A DNA stretch of 20,440 nucleotides from an uncultured Collinsella sp. (GCA_902494545.1 CABUTP010000005.1:1-20440), one strand, 5' to 3'; positions 7,535 through 16,098 are shown, counted from the stretch's first letter. Numbers and translations are program-made. Notes: a model not told the origin generated them from the letters alone.

Positions 7535-7574
7535 AAAACCACCACAAAGATGCCTGTCTCCTTTGTGGTGGTTT
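7535..7574. repeat. CCACCAC hairpin copy d (reverse orientation), possible terminator
   Basis: Arms 7536-7549 and 7561-7574 form a 14-bp perfect stem. The loop reads ATGCCTGTCTC, the reverse complement type of the GGGACAGGCAC loop of copies a and c, so this element is inverted. The U-tract is short (TTT), so it may be a weak terminator for surface gene 2, ending just before the module of surface gene 3. Confidence 0.8.
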
Positions 7575-7576
7575 GC

Positions 7577-7609
7577 GCAGGTAGAACGGTAGGTTCGTAT
7601 ATATGAACC
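7577..7609 (+). promoter_or_regulatory. Composite promoter/operator module, copy 3 (surface gene 3)
   Basis: GCAGGTAG (7577-7584), seven bases, then GGTTCGTATATATGAACC (7592-7609); here the palindrome extends outwards to 24 bp (7589-7612, GTAGG/CCTAC ends). The distance to the ATG is 68 bases. The TATATA/TATGAA core makes this copy the one most resembling a -10 box, with 17 bases between AGGTAG and TATGAA. Confidence 0.65.
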
Positions 7610-7677
7610 TACCGTTCGCTTTGTTTTTGGGCAACGATTACGCTGGATGACTTTTGGTTTGCAGGAAAGGAACGACC

Positions 7678-10600
7678 ATGAGGTGGACTACTGTTCGAGC
7701 GCTTTGCCGCCGCCTGACCGTTGCCGCGGTGACCCTCACCATGGTGACGGGCTCGTTGCCCGCGGGCGCGTTTGCCGAGACCCTCACCACCGACGGCACT
7801 TTTGTGCAGACGGATAACGGCCAAGCAGCCGACGCCGCTCCCGCCGATTCGGCTGACGCCCAAACGTCAGACTCTGCTTCCGCCGACCCCGCGCCCGATG
7901 CCGGCGCTGCCGACCCCACGGTGCTCGATACCGGTGACACCCCTACGCCCCCGGCCTCCGAGATTGCATCGGCGGCGGGCCTGACGGGCGCCGGGCAGAC
8001 CGAGAGCACACCTGCGGGTACGCTTGCCACCGATCTTGTCGAGGGCAAGGAGCTCGCCGAACAGCAGAAGCAGGAGGAGACCGCCGAAGCCGAAGCAACC
8101 TGGAATGAGGATCTTGGGCTCTGGATGACCTCGAAGGGCGCCACGGGCGTAAAGGACGAATACGACGATGGCTACGTGGCCGGCGAGCAGACCCCCGCGC
8201 AGTACTACTTCTCGATTGATAGCCTCACCAACGAAATTTCTATCGAGTATGGCGACGCGGGCATTACCACGTTGGAGGTGCCCTCGACCATCGACGACAA
8301 AAATGTCGTAAGCCTTACGGGTATGGGAAGCGCTGCGCTCACATCGATCACCTTCGCCCCTAATTCGCATGTCCGCTCGGTTGGAGGCTTGGGCGGCAGC
8401 AGCATCAAAGAGATCGCACTGCCCGATTCGGTCGAGGAGCTCAAGAGCTATGCATTCTACAAAAGCAAGACGCTCCAAACGGTAACCTGGCCCAACAACG
8501 CGGCCTTTACCACGATTCCCGAGCAGGCCTTTAAGGAATGTGAACAACTTGACGACAAGGTGGTGGCAACGCTGCCGCCTTCGGTCAAAACTATCGACTA
8601 TCTTGCATTCGCCTATTGCGGCGTGCCACAGTTCTATGTCTCGGACACAACAGTGCTCACCTTTACGCAGATCAATGTGCCGGGCACGGTGGAGCGGATT
8701 GAGCGCAATGCCTTTGACGGGTGCTCGCATGTGTCGTCGGTGACGATCGGCGACGGCGTTAAATATATCGGAGCGCACGCGTTCGCCTCTCTTGATCCTG
8801 CGATTGCCGGCAAAGAGATTGTGCTACCCAAAAGCGTGGAAATGATAGAGTGGGGAGCTTTTGAGAACACGAGATACGGAAACGAGACGAACCATAATGC
8901 CGTTGCCCTGCGCGTGATGAACCCCGATCTTCAGTTTGGTGAGGCGGGCTATCCGGGCGACTATAATGAGCGCGTGACAATCGATGGCGTAACGTATGCG
9001 ATTCCCTTTAGTGAAGGCCAGACCATCTATGCCTATGCGACCGATTCGGCTGGCAACCCCTCGATGGTCAAAAAGCTTGCCGATGCCGTGGCCGATCGCA
9101 AGGACTCCGTCGATTCCTCGAAGCCTGCCTACACGTTTGAGTGGATGGGCGAGGCGGCCCAGGTGACGGGCAAACTTCCCCAGGGCGCGGCGGCCGTGCT
9201 CGTGCAGGCGGGGCAGTCCACGCCGCTGGCGGTTGGCGATGACGGCAGCTTTACAGCGGACGCTCTCTCCAAGACGGCAGCCACCCTGCGCATTTCGCTC
9301 AGCGGTTACTATGACATGGTGCTGGCGCGCCCGGGCGACCAGATGACGGGCACATGGAATATCGGAGAGATTAAGGCGGAGGACTTTACCAAGATTCCGA
9401 CTTCGCGCGCGATTGAACTCAATGTGGCCTATCTCGAACCGGTCGCAGGCCAGGATAAGACCGAACGCATTGAGCTCGATAGTCTCGATAACATCGATCT
9501 GACGGTAAAGAGCGGCGGCAAGACGCTCAAACCTGCCAAGGGCGACAAGGAAAACGACTACCGTATCCAGGGTACAGCGCTCGTGGTGTCGCAGGCCATT
9601 GCCGACGCGGACCAGGATCTGGAGATAACGCTCGAGCCCAAAGACAGCCTCAAGCTGGGTGGGGCGACGGCGACGGTGAAGCCTTCGGCCGGCAAGGTCG
9701 ATATCGACTTGAAGCCTTGGGGCACGGCGACGGTCACGACCAAGGGCGACTACCAGGGCGCCAACCGCGTGCTGGTGTTCCGTACGTCCGACGGCAAGCT
9801 GGTCGCCGACGGCGTCACCTATCTGATGGGTTACGAAGACGATGGCACCACGCCTATCATGAAGGCCGAGACGCCGCGCCTTAAGGCCGGTTCGTACACC
9901 ATCGTCGCCTTTAACAAGACGAGCTACGACATCCAAGCAACGAGCTATTCCACGTTTAGCCGCCTAGGGCTGACCGTGGGTAAGCATATCGCGCAAAAGC
10001 AGGTGAAGATCGAGGACGGCAAACAGCTCGACGTGACGCTCGACGTCCCCACGTTTGACGTGGAGACGTATCGTGCCGAGCGCGGGCTGACGGCGGGCTC
10101 GGTTATCGCTGATTCGTCCGCGGTCGTTGGCGTGGAGACCGAGCTGCGCATTCATTACGAGCTCAAGGACAGCCAGGCTGCCAAGATTGAGATTCCGCTG
10201 GCCAAGGATGCCGTCGAGGATGTGTCCACAGGCGCTCGCGAAGCCGGTGCCAGCTCCGATGCCATGTGGGCTGACACAACTTGGGAGGGCGACAACCTCG
10301 TTCTCGATATGAAGAAGGGCATGGGCGCCGATGTGTTTGTGCGCTTTAAGCCTAAGGCCGCGGGCACCTATGCCATCTCGCCGCTCATTACGCTGGGCAA
10401 GGTGACATTGCCGCTGGGAAGCACCACACTCGAGGTTAGCGGATCGCGCATCGAGGTCGACAACACCGACGTTCACAGCCTGCTGGGCAACGTGGCCTAC
10501 GTTTATGCAGCGCCGGGCAAGAGCGTGCAGCTCACCGTGGGGACGGGCTCGTCGGCTGCAAAGTACACCGGTAAGACCAATAAACTCGGCCGTGCCAAGA

Positions 10601-13600
10601 TTGAATACGACCTGCCGCAGGATACGCTTGCCGCCGAGCGTGTGACGCTCGAGGCGCGCGTGGGCTCGACCGATGTTGCCGCCGCTGCCGCAGAGGTGAC
10701 GGCTCGCAACTATGTGCGCTATGTTCCGAGCGCTTCGGTCTGGAACTTTGATGTGACGTATCGTGGCGGTACGCAAAACTTGGTCAAGGACGGCAAGGAC
10801 ACCGGCAAGAGCCTGTGGACCTTCCATCATCTGCCACAAAAGAAGAACGCCTACTGGACCTTTGATATCACGCTCGAGGTGGGAAACGAAGAGGCCGCCG
10901 ACACGCTTGACCTGTACGTGGACTGCGTGGATGGCAAGACGGTGACGATTCCTCTGACTCAAAAGTCGCGCGAGGGCACCCGTGTGCGCTATGTCGCGGA
11001 GTATGTGGACGAGGGTTACCTTAAGCTGCTCGACGAGTTTAACAAGGCGAATGACTCGACCTATGTGAACTGCGGCAACTTTGAGCAAATCTTTATGCCG
11101 CAGACCTACCGCATCTCCAATGCTCAGCTTATGACCATGCTGAGTTTTGACGCCAACGCTTCGGCCAAAAAGCATTCCGCCGCGGCCGAGGAGCGCCAGC
11201 AGGAGTTCTCGAATGCTGTGCAGCAGTGGCACGAGTATATGATGGATAACTCGTTTAATGATGTCGACGAGGCCTTTAACGATGCGATTGACCAGATGGT
11301 CGCCGATGCGTTTGCCGAGGAGGACAAGAACGGTAAAGAGGACGAAGCCCAAGGTGGAGCTGCCCGTAAGGCTCGTCGCGCCCCTGCCGTCAGCGACGGC
11401 GAGGGTGATGGTGCTGGCAACGACGAGGCCGCGCAGTTTGCGGCTGAGCTCAAGGCCGCGGTCGGCGGGTCGTCGGCGCTGCTGACCCAGCAGGGCGACA
11501 GCTATGGCGTCAATGTGGACAAGATGATCTTTGAGGATGCTTACGGCACCAGCGAGGATTGGTATCAGGAACTCGCGGCGGCCCAGGGCGCGAACGCTGC
11601 GGATGCGGCCGCCATCAAGGAGCTCGTCGACCATGCATCGCGAGCGGAGTTTATTGCCCAGCAGGCCGAGGATCTGGTGGGCCAGTCGATGGGTATCGGC
11701 CAGCTCAACCAATACGGAAGCTGGAATGACGCAACCGCCGCGGCGCTCAACAAGTGTGCGGGCATTAAGGCCAGCGAGTACAACGGCCAGTCGACGAGCG
11801 GGTTCAACGATCTGGGCCAGGCGCTCGGCAGCTCGCTGAGATACAAGGCGGCTGACGACGATACCGTAAAGGGCTTTAAGGTCGCCGCGCCCGATGGCGA
11901 GCAGACGGCCTATATAGAGTCGGAATTTATCGAGAACTCCAATAACAACAAGAACCAGGCGCTTCTGTTTAACTCGATCGCCATGCAGTGCGACATTCTG
12001 GACAATCTGTACGACAACTGGAACGTGGTCCATAGCCTCAACAACTCCAAGGTGCGCGGATGGCTCATGGCTTGGAGGCTCAACGGCGACGTGAGCGCCC
12101 ATATGAAGCTCATCCGCACGATCCGTTCGCTCAAGAGCTATAAGATCGAGTGCGAGATGTTCGGACAGGTCTTTAAGACCGATGCGTGGAAGGCGGCCGG
12201 CCAGGCGTTTCCCGCGGCGACCCAGGGTATCGGCATCTTTACCGGCATTTACGGCGTGAACGATGCCAGCAAGAACTGGGAGAACGTGAATGTCCGTATG
12301 CAGAAGGTGAAGGGCGAGCGCGAGGGCTATGAGCTTCAGCATACACGCTTGCTTGCCAAGCCCGAGAAGACCGAGGACGACTGGAAGTGCATTTACGCGC
12401 TGCGCGACGCCATGGAGAAGGCACGTGCGTTTGAGGATCTGCTGTATCGACAGCTCTGCCACGATAGCACCGATGTGGCGGTGGGCTCCATTATGACAAT
12501 CGCCGGCGTGCTGACGGCCGGTTCGGCGGGTACCGTGGTGGGCGCTGCCTATGATGCGGCTTCGACCAGCGTAGGTTCGGAGCGCGCGATTAAGCTGACC
12601 AATGCCGAATGCGCCTACGATGTTGCCTGCGAGCAGGTGGAGCGCGCGTGCCAGAATCGTATTACGGTCAACTGGGGCGAGCTGACCGATGCCGAGGTCT
12701 ACAAGGCCAACAAGGACGGCTTGATCTCGGACGAGAAGATGCAGTCGATTTTCGAGGCGCGTTATCGCAATGTGCCTGCCAAGGCAGCACCCGACCCTGC
12801 GGGCGTGGTGTACGAGGGCCTGCTGTCCAATACGGTTGAAGGCGCGGCGGTTGAGCTGTGGAGCGCCGACGATGTGGCCGGTACCAATGCGGTGCGTTGG
12901 GATGCCGAGGAGTATGAGCAGGACAATCCGCTTGCGACAGGTGCGGACGGTGCATACAACTGGAATACGCCGACCGGCTGGTATCAGGTGCGCGTGACCA
13001 AGGACGGGTATGAGGAGGCGCGTTCGGCTTGGCTGCGCGTGCCGCCGATTCAGACTGAGGTGAACATTGGCTTGGTGTCGACGGCGGCGCCCGAGGTGGC
13101 TTCGGCCCATGCCTATACCGATTGCATCGAGGTTGAGTTTGCGCAGTATATGGATGCGAGCGACGATGCCCTGGTCGCGCTGGATGCGCAGGGGCTGGGC
13201 GACGTGACGTATACGTGGCTCGACAAGCAGGACGATCCCAATGGCAAGCCGCTGTCGCGCGTGCTGCGTATTCGCTATGCCGATGCGTGTGAGGCGGGCT
13301 CGACGGTGGCGTTTGAGCTCGACGGTGCTCGCAACTACGCCGGCACGGCCATGGCGCGCTGGGCAAGTGGCGAGCTTTCCGTGGGCGTGCGTGCCGACAA
13401 GCTCAAACTCAATGTGGAGCAGGCCGTGACCATGCTTGAGGGCAGTGACTTTGAGCTGGTGGCGCACGTGACCGATAAGGCGGGCAAGCCGTTTGCGGGT
13501 GCCAAGGTTGGTGTTGGGATGGAGTCCTCGGCTATCTGCTCTGTCGATGCCACCCAGGCCGTGACGGGCGAGGACGGAGCGGCGACGTTTGTGCTGCATG

Positions 13601-14298
13601 GTGCTCTGCCCGGTTTGACGACGTTGGCGGCGGCGGTGGACGGCACGGCGCTGTCCAAGCAGGTTGACGTTCGCGTGTCTGCCGAGGCGGTGCGACCGGC
13701 GCGACCGGTGGCGACGATTGGTGCGACGACGTTTGGTGCATGGTCGCCCAAGGAGAATTACATTACGGTGCCCAAGGGCACGAAGCTGGAGCTTTCGGCC
13801 GAGGATGGCACGACGATTTGGTACACCACCAACGACACCTGCCCCTGCCGTGACGAAGGCCGCGTAAAGTACACCGAGCCCATTGCGCTCGATAGCAACA
13901 TGTATGTGCGCATTGCGGCACAGCGCCCTGGCATGTCGTACAGTGAGTATTCCGAGCGTCTGAACATTACGATTACGGTGACCGATGAGCCGGCGCCTGA
14001 GCCGACGCCCGAGCCGGACCCGACGCCCGAGCCGGACCCGACGCCTGGCGACGGCGAGCAGGGCGGCGGTACGGACGGCTTTGGTGGCGCCGGGGTCCCT
14101 GCGGGCGTTTCGTCTTCGACGACGACCACGGTGACGACGGACAAGTCCAAGGGTAAGGGCGAGAACGGCAAGAAGTCCGGCGGCACGGAGCTCGCCAGCA
14201 CGGGTGACTCCGCCGCGATGACGGTCGCCGCCCTGGGCATCGCCGGTGCGACCGTCGCCGCTGCCGGCATCGCCGCGACCAAGCGTCGCAAGCGCTAG
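7678..14298 (+). CDS. Giant cell-wall-anchored BspA-type leucine-rich-repeat surface protein
   Basis: A 2206-residue protein. The start ATG 7678 follows GGAAAGGAA. The signal peptide is probably cut after AFA (residue 33). Order of parts: Ala/Asp/Pro-rich linker (about 35-110); BspA-like LRR_5 repeats (about 185-425, units with I-x-L-P-x-S-V-E and AF); a series of beta-type stretches (about 480-1130); a charged, helical region (about 1150-1680) with Gly/Ala-rich hydrophobic segments near 1517 and 1601; a carboxypeptidase-regulatory/CnaB-like domain starting GVVYEGLLSN (about 1700-1800); an SbsA-like Ig domain (about 1803-1900); a Big/invasin-like Ig domain (about 1904-2000); a chitobiase C-terminal-type domain (about 2005-2100); a PEPTPEPD spacer; and LASTG at 2172-2176 with a hydrophobic helix and KRRKR. 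Known relatives are adhesin-like surface proteins of gut bacteria, so a binding role is likely. The signal peptide is unlike that of the two neighbours, but the sorting signal and promoter module are shared. Confidence 0.85.
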   Translation: MRWTTVRALCRRLTVAAVTLTMVTGSLPAGAFAETLTTDGTFVQTDNGQAADAAPADSADAQTSDSASADPAPDAGAADPTVLDTGDTPTPPASEIASAAGLTGAGQTESTPAGTLATDLVEGKELAEQQKQEETAEAEATWNEDLGLWMTSKGATGVKDEYDDGYVAGEQTPAQYYFSIDSLTNEISIEYGDAGITTLEVPSTIDDKNVVSLTGMGSAALTSITFAPNSHVRSVGGLGGSSIKEIALPDSVEELKSYAFYKSKTLQTVTWPNNAAFTTIPEQAFKECEQLDDKVVATLPPSVKTIDYLAFAYCGVPQFYVSDTTVLTFTQINVPGTVERIERNAFDGCSHVSSVTIGDGVKYIGAHAFASLDPAIAGKEIVLPKSVEMIEWGAFENTRYGNETNHNAVALRVMNPDLQFGEAGYPGDYNERVTIDGVTYAIPFSEGQTIYAYATDSAGNPSMVKKLADAVADRKDSVDSSKPAYTFEWMGEAAQVTGKLPQGAAAVLVQAGQSTPLAVGDDGSFTADALSKTAATLRISLSGYYDMVLARPGDQMTGTWNIGEIKAEDFTKIPTSRAIELNVAYLEPVAGQDKTERIELDSLDNIDLTVKSGGKTLKPAKGDKENDYRIQGTALVVSQAIADADQDLEITLEPKDSLKLGGATATVKPSAGKVDIDLKPWGTATVTTKGDYQGANRVLVFRTSDGKLVADGVTYLMGYEDDGTTPIMKAETPRLKAGSYTIVAFNKTSYDIQATSYSTFSRLGLTVGKHIAQKQVKIEDGKQLDVTLDVPTFDVETYRAERGLTAGSVIADSSAVVGVETELRIHYELKDSQAAKIEIPLAKDAVEDVSTGAREAGASSDAMWADTTWEGDNLVLDMKKGMGADVFVRFKPKAAGTYAISPLITLGKVTLPLGSTTLEVSGSRIEVDNTDVHSLLGNVAYVYAAPGKSVQLTVGTGSSAAKYTGKTNKLGRAKIEYDLPQDTLAAERVTLEARVGSTDVAAAAAEVTARNYVRYVPSASVWNFDVTYRGGTQNLVKDGKDTGKSLWTFHHLPQKKNAYWTFDITLEVGNEEAADTLDLYVDCVDGKTVTIPLTQKSREGTRVRYVAEYVDEGYLKLLDEFNKANDSTYVNCGNFEQIFMPQTYRISNAQLMTMLSFDANASAKKHSAAAEERQQEFSNAVQQWHEYMMDNSFNDVDEAFNDAIDQMVADAFAEEDKNGKEDEAQGGAARKARRAPAVSDGEGDGAGNDEAAQFAAELKAAVGGSSALLTQQGDSYGVNVDKMIFEDAYGTSEDWYQELAAAQGANAADAAAIKELVDHASRAEFIAQQAEDLVGQSMGIGQLNQYGSWNDATAAALNKCAGIKASEYNGQSTSGFNDLGQALGSSLRYKAADDDTVKGFKVAAPDGEQTAYIESEFIENSNNNKNQALLFNSIAMQCDILDNLYDNWNVVHSLNNSKVRGWLMAWRLNGDVSAHMKLIRTIRSLKSYKIECEMFGQVFKTDAWKAAGQAFPAATQGIGIFTGIYGVNDASKNWENVNVRMQKVKGEREGYELQHTRLLAKPEKTEDDWKCIYALRDAMEKARAFEDLLYRQLCHDSTDVAVGSIMTIAGVLTAGSAGTVVGAAYDAASTSVGSERAIKLTNAECAYDVACEQVERACQNRITVNWGELTDAEVYKANKDGLISDEKMQSIFEARYRNVPAKAAPDPAGVVYEGLLSNTVEGAAVELWSADDVAGTNAVRWDAEEYEQDNPLATGADGAYNWNTPTGWYQVRVTKDGYEEARSAWLRVPPIQTEVNIGLVSTAAPEVASAHAYTDCIEVEFAQYMDASDDALVALDAQGLGDVTYTWLDKQDDPNGKPLSRVLRIRYADACEAGSTVAFELDGARNYAGTAMARWASGELSVGVRADKLKLNVEQAVTMLEGSDFELVAHVTDKAGKPFAGAKVGVGMESSAICSVDATQAVTGEDGAATFVLHGALPGLTTLAAAVDGTALSKQVDVRVSAEAVRPARPVATIGATTFGAWSPKENYITVPKGTKLELSAEDGTTIWYTTNDTCPCRDEGRVKYTEPIALDSNMYVRIAAQRPGMSYSEYSERLNITITVTDEPAPEPTPEPDPTPEPDPTPGDGEQGGGTDGFGGAGVPAGVSSSTTTTVTTDKSKGKGENGKKSGGTELASTGDSAAMTVAALGIAGATVAAAGIAATKRRKR

Positions 14299-14333
14299 GT
14301 TTTGGCGAGCGCCCATCCTCGGCTTTAGTAAAA

Positions 14334-14388
14334 TCTCAATCTGTAACACCAAGCTGCTCAAAACGGCTCCAGGTGTTACAGATTGAGA
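14334..14388. repeat. TCTCRATCTGTAACA palindrome, copy 4
   Basis: Arms 14334-14350 and 14372-14388 form a perfect 17-bp stem. The loop has AAAACGGCTC, like copy 2. It lies 35 bases after the stop codon of surface gene 3, the same offset as copy 2 after surface gene 2. Confidence 0.9.
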
Positions 14389-14413
14389 CGAACTGCTCGG
14401 CCGCCAACCTAAC

Positions 14414-14470
14414 GTCTCGATCTGTAACACGTAGCGAGGAATTTGGCCTCTAACTGTTACAGATTGAGAC
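14414..14470. repeat. TCTCRATCTGTAACA palindrome, copy 5
   Basis: Arms 14414-14429 and 14455-14470 form a 16-bp stem with one wobble pair. The loop has GAGGAATTTGG and CCTCTAAC, matching copy 3. The spacer between copies 4 and 5 contains CGGCCGCCAACCTAA, closely like the copy 2-3 spacer. Confidence 0.9.
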
Positions 14471-14494
14471 AAAGCGGAGGCGGCTGGCGCAAGA

Positions 14495-14549
14495 TCTCGA
14501 TCTGTAACAACTACAAGGCTCAACGGGCTCCAGGTGTTACAGATTGAGA
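14495..14549. repeat. TCTCRATCTGTAACA palindrome, copy 6
   Basis: Arms 14495-14509 and 14535-14549 form a 15-bp stem with one wobble. The right side of its loop (GGGCTCCAGG) resembles copy 4. This extra copy has no counterpart downstream of surface gene 2. Confidence 0.88.
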
Positions 14550-14570
14550 CAAAACGACCGACCAGGTCCC

Positions 14571-14608
14571 AAACCACCACAAAGGTGCCTGTCCCCATCG
14601 TGGTGGTC
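14571..14608. repeat. CCACCAC hairpin copy e (reverse orientation, degenerate)
   Basis: CCACCAC (14574-14580) pairs with GTGGTGG (14600-14606). The inner part of the right arm is CATC instead of CTTT, so the stem is shortened to seven pairs. The loop GGTGCCTGTCCC shows reverse orientation. It may weakly terminate transcription of surface gene 3. Confidence 0.7.
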
Positions 14609-14621
14609 GGGTGGCCGGCAT

Positions 14622-14660
14622 AAAAAAGTCCCCGCCGGGCGCGTGCTCGACGGGGACTTT
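14622..14660 (-). terminator. Intrinsic terminator of the nfnAB transcript
   Basis: On the minus strand AAAGTCCCCG pairs with CGGGGACTTT around a 16-base loop and ends in a run of six T (14627-14622). It lies about 30 bases after the nfnB stop codon and faces the plus-strand surface-gene island. Confidence 0.85.
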
Positions 14661-14688
14661 GCCGTTTGGTGGCTAGCGCTGCAGGTGA

Positions 14689-16098
14689 TTACTCGCCCAG
14701 CAGGCTCTTGGTGATGGAAGCGGCGGCCTTCTTGCCGGCGCCCATCGCCAGAATGACCGTAGCGGCACCGGTGACGATGTCGCCGCCGGCCCAGATGCGG
14801 GGATCGGTGGTCTGGCCAGTCTCCTCGTCGGCAACGATGTAGCCCCACTTGTTGAGCTCCATCTTGCCGCCGATCTTCTTTGCGAAGGGGTTGGCGTTGG
14901 TGCCGATAGCCGAGATTGCGACGTCGCAGGGGATCTCCTCGATGGCGCCCTCGATGGGCACCGGGCGACGGCGGCCGGACTCGTCGGGCTCGCCGAGCTC
15001 CATCTTCTGGACCTTGACGGCGCACACGGAGCCGTCCTCGCCAGCGACAAACTCGAGCGGGGAGACGAGCGGCAGAACCTCGACGCCCTCGGCCTTAGCA
15101 TGGTGCAGCTCGGCGCGACGGCAGGGCATCTCGTCCTCGGTACGACGGTAGGCGATGATGGCGTGCTCGGCGCCCAGGCGCTTGGCGGTACGGACGGCGT
15201 CCATAGCCACGTTGCCGCCACCAAAGACGACGACGTTCTTGCCGTGCTTGGTGGGGGTGTCGTACTCGGGGAACTTGTTGGCCTTCATCAGGTTCACGCG
15301 GGTGAGGTACTCGTTAGCGAAGAAGACGTTGGGCAGGTTCTCGCCGGGGACGTTGAGGAACTTGGGCAGGCCAGCGCCGGTCGCCACGTAGATGGCGTCG
15401 AAGCCCTGCTCGAACAGCTCCTCGGCCGTGGCCATGTTGCCCACGACGGAGTTGTACTCAAACTTGACGCCCATGTCCTCCAGGCCGTCAATCTCGCGCT
15501 TGACGACTGCCTTGGGCAGACGGAACTCGGGGATGCCGTAGACCAGCACGCCGCCGCCGGTAAAGAAGGCCTCGAAGACGGTGACGTCAAAGCCGTTGCG
15601 GGCGAGCTCGCCGGCGCAGGTGATGCCGGACGGGCCGGAGCCAACGACGGCGACCTTCTTGCCGTTCTTGGGGGCCATTTTGGGCGTGGAGGCGAGCTCG
15701 GGGCGGTCACCCAGGAAGCGCTCGAGCTGGCCGATGGCCACGGGCTCGGACTTCTTGCCACGGATGCACTTGCCCTCGCACTGGTTCTCCTGCGGGCAGA
15801 CGCGGCCGCAGATGGCGGGAAGCATGGAGTCCTCGCGGATGGTATCGAGAGCGCCGCCGAAGTCCTTCGCGCGGATCTGCTCGATAAAGCGGGGGATGTT
15901 GATGTTGACGGGGCAGCCCTCAACGCAGAACGGCTTCTTGCAGTTGAGGCAGCGCTCAGCCTCGGCCAGCGCCATCTCCTCGGTGAAGCCCTTGTCGACG
16001 GGGCGGAAGTCGCAGGCGCGCTCGGCAGCCGGCTCCTCGTTATCGGGGGTGCGGGGCGACTTCATATCGGCAACGAAACGACCGTTAACTAGTGGCAT
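14689..16098 (-). CDS. nfnB: NADH-dependent ferredoxin:NADP+ oxidoreductase large subunit (NfnB / GltA-like)
   Basis: A 469-residue flavoprotein of the glutamate-synthase-small-subunit family. Eight N-terminal cysteines (C50, C53, C58, C62 and C97, C101, C107, C111) fit two [4Fe-4S] clusters. VVGSGPSG (151-158) is the FAD dinucleotide fold, GIPEFRLPK (188-196) is a family signature, and VVVFGGGNVAMD (289-300) is the NADPH-binding fold. Paired with the small flavoprotein encoded just upstream, it fits the cytoplasmic NfnAB complex, which couples NADH and reduced ferredoxin to NADP+ reduction by electron bifurcation, or the related sulfide dehydrogenase SudAB. The length agrees with known NfnB. 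Its ATG overlaps the end of nfnA by ten bases, implying translational coupling. Annotation as NADPH-dependent glutamate synthase (gltA) is the usual alternative, but no large glutamate synthase subunit is nearby. Confidence 0.82.
   Translation of the reverse strand: MPLVNGRFVADMKSPRTPDNEEPAAERACDFRPVDKGFTEEMALAEAERCLNCKKPFCVEGCPVNINIPRFIEQIRAKDFGGALDTIREDSMLPAICGRVCPQENQCEGKCIRGKKSEPVAIGQLERFLGDRPELASTPKMAPKNGKKVAVVGSGPSGITCAGELARNGFDVTVFEAFFTGGGVLVYGIPEFRLPKAVVKREIDGLEDMGVKFEYNSVVGNMATAEELFEQGFDAIYVATGAGLPKFLNVPGENLPNVFFANEYLTRVNLMKANKFPEYDTPTKHGKNVVVFGGGNVAMDAVRTAKRLGAEHAIIAYRRTEDEMPCRRAELHHAKAEGVEVLPLVSPLEFVAGEDGSVCAVKVQKMELGEPDESGRRRPVPIEGAIEEIPCDVAISAIGTNANPFAKKIGGKMELNKWGYIVADEETGQTTDPRIWAGGDIVTGAATVILAMGAGKKAAASITKSLLGE

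Noticed and set aside
7378..14549. The TCTCRATCTGTAACA clusters as a CRISPR array
   Set aside because: Units are palindromes with similar loops, only one to three per locus, with no unique spacers of constant length and no cas genes.
9964..14598. A 1544-codon open frame on the minus strand opposite the giant surface gene
   Set aside because: It is the antisense shadow of a GC-rich coding sequence: rich in Arg, His, Gly and Ala, no domain, no ribosome site, and it runs through the intergenic hairpins.
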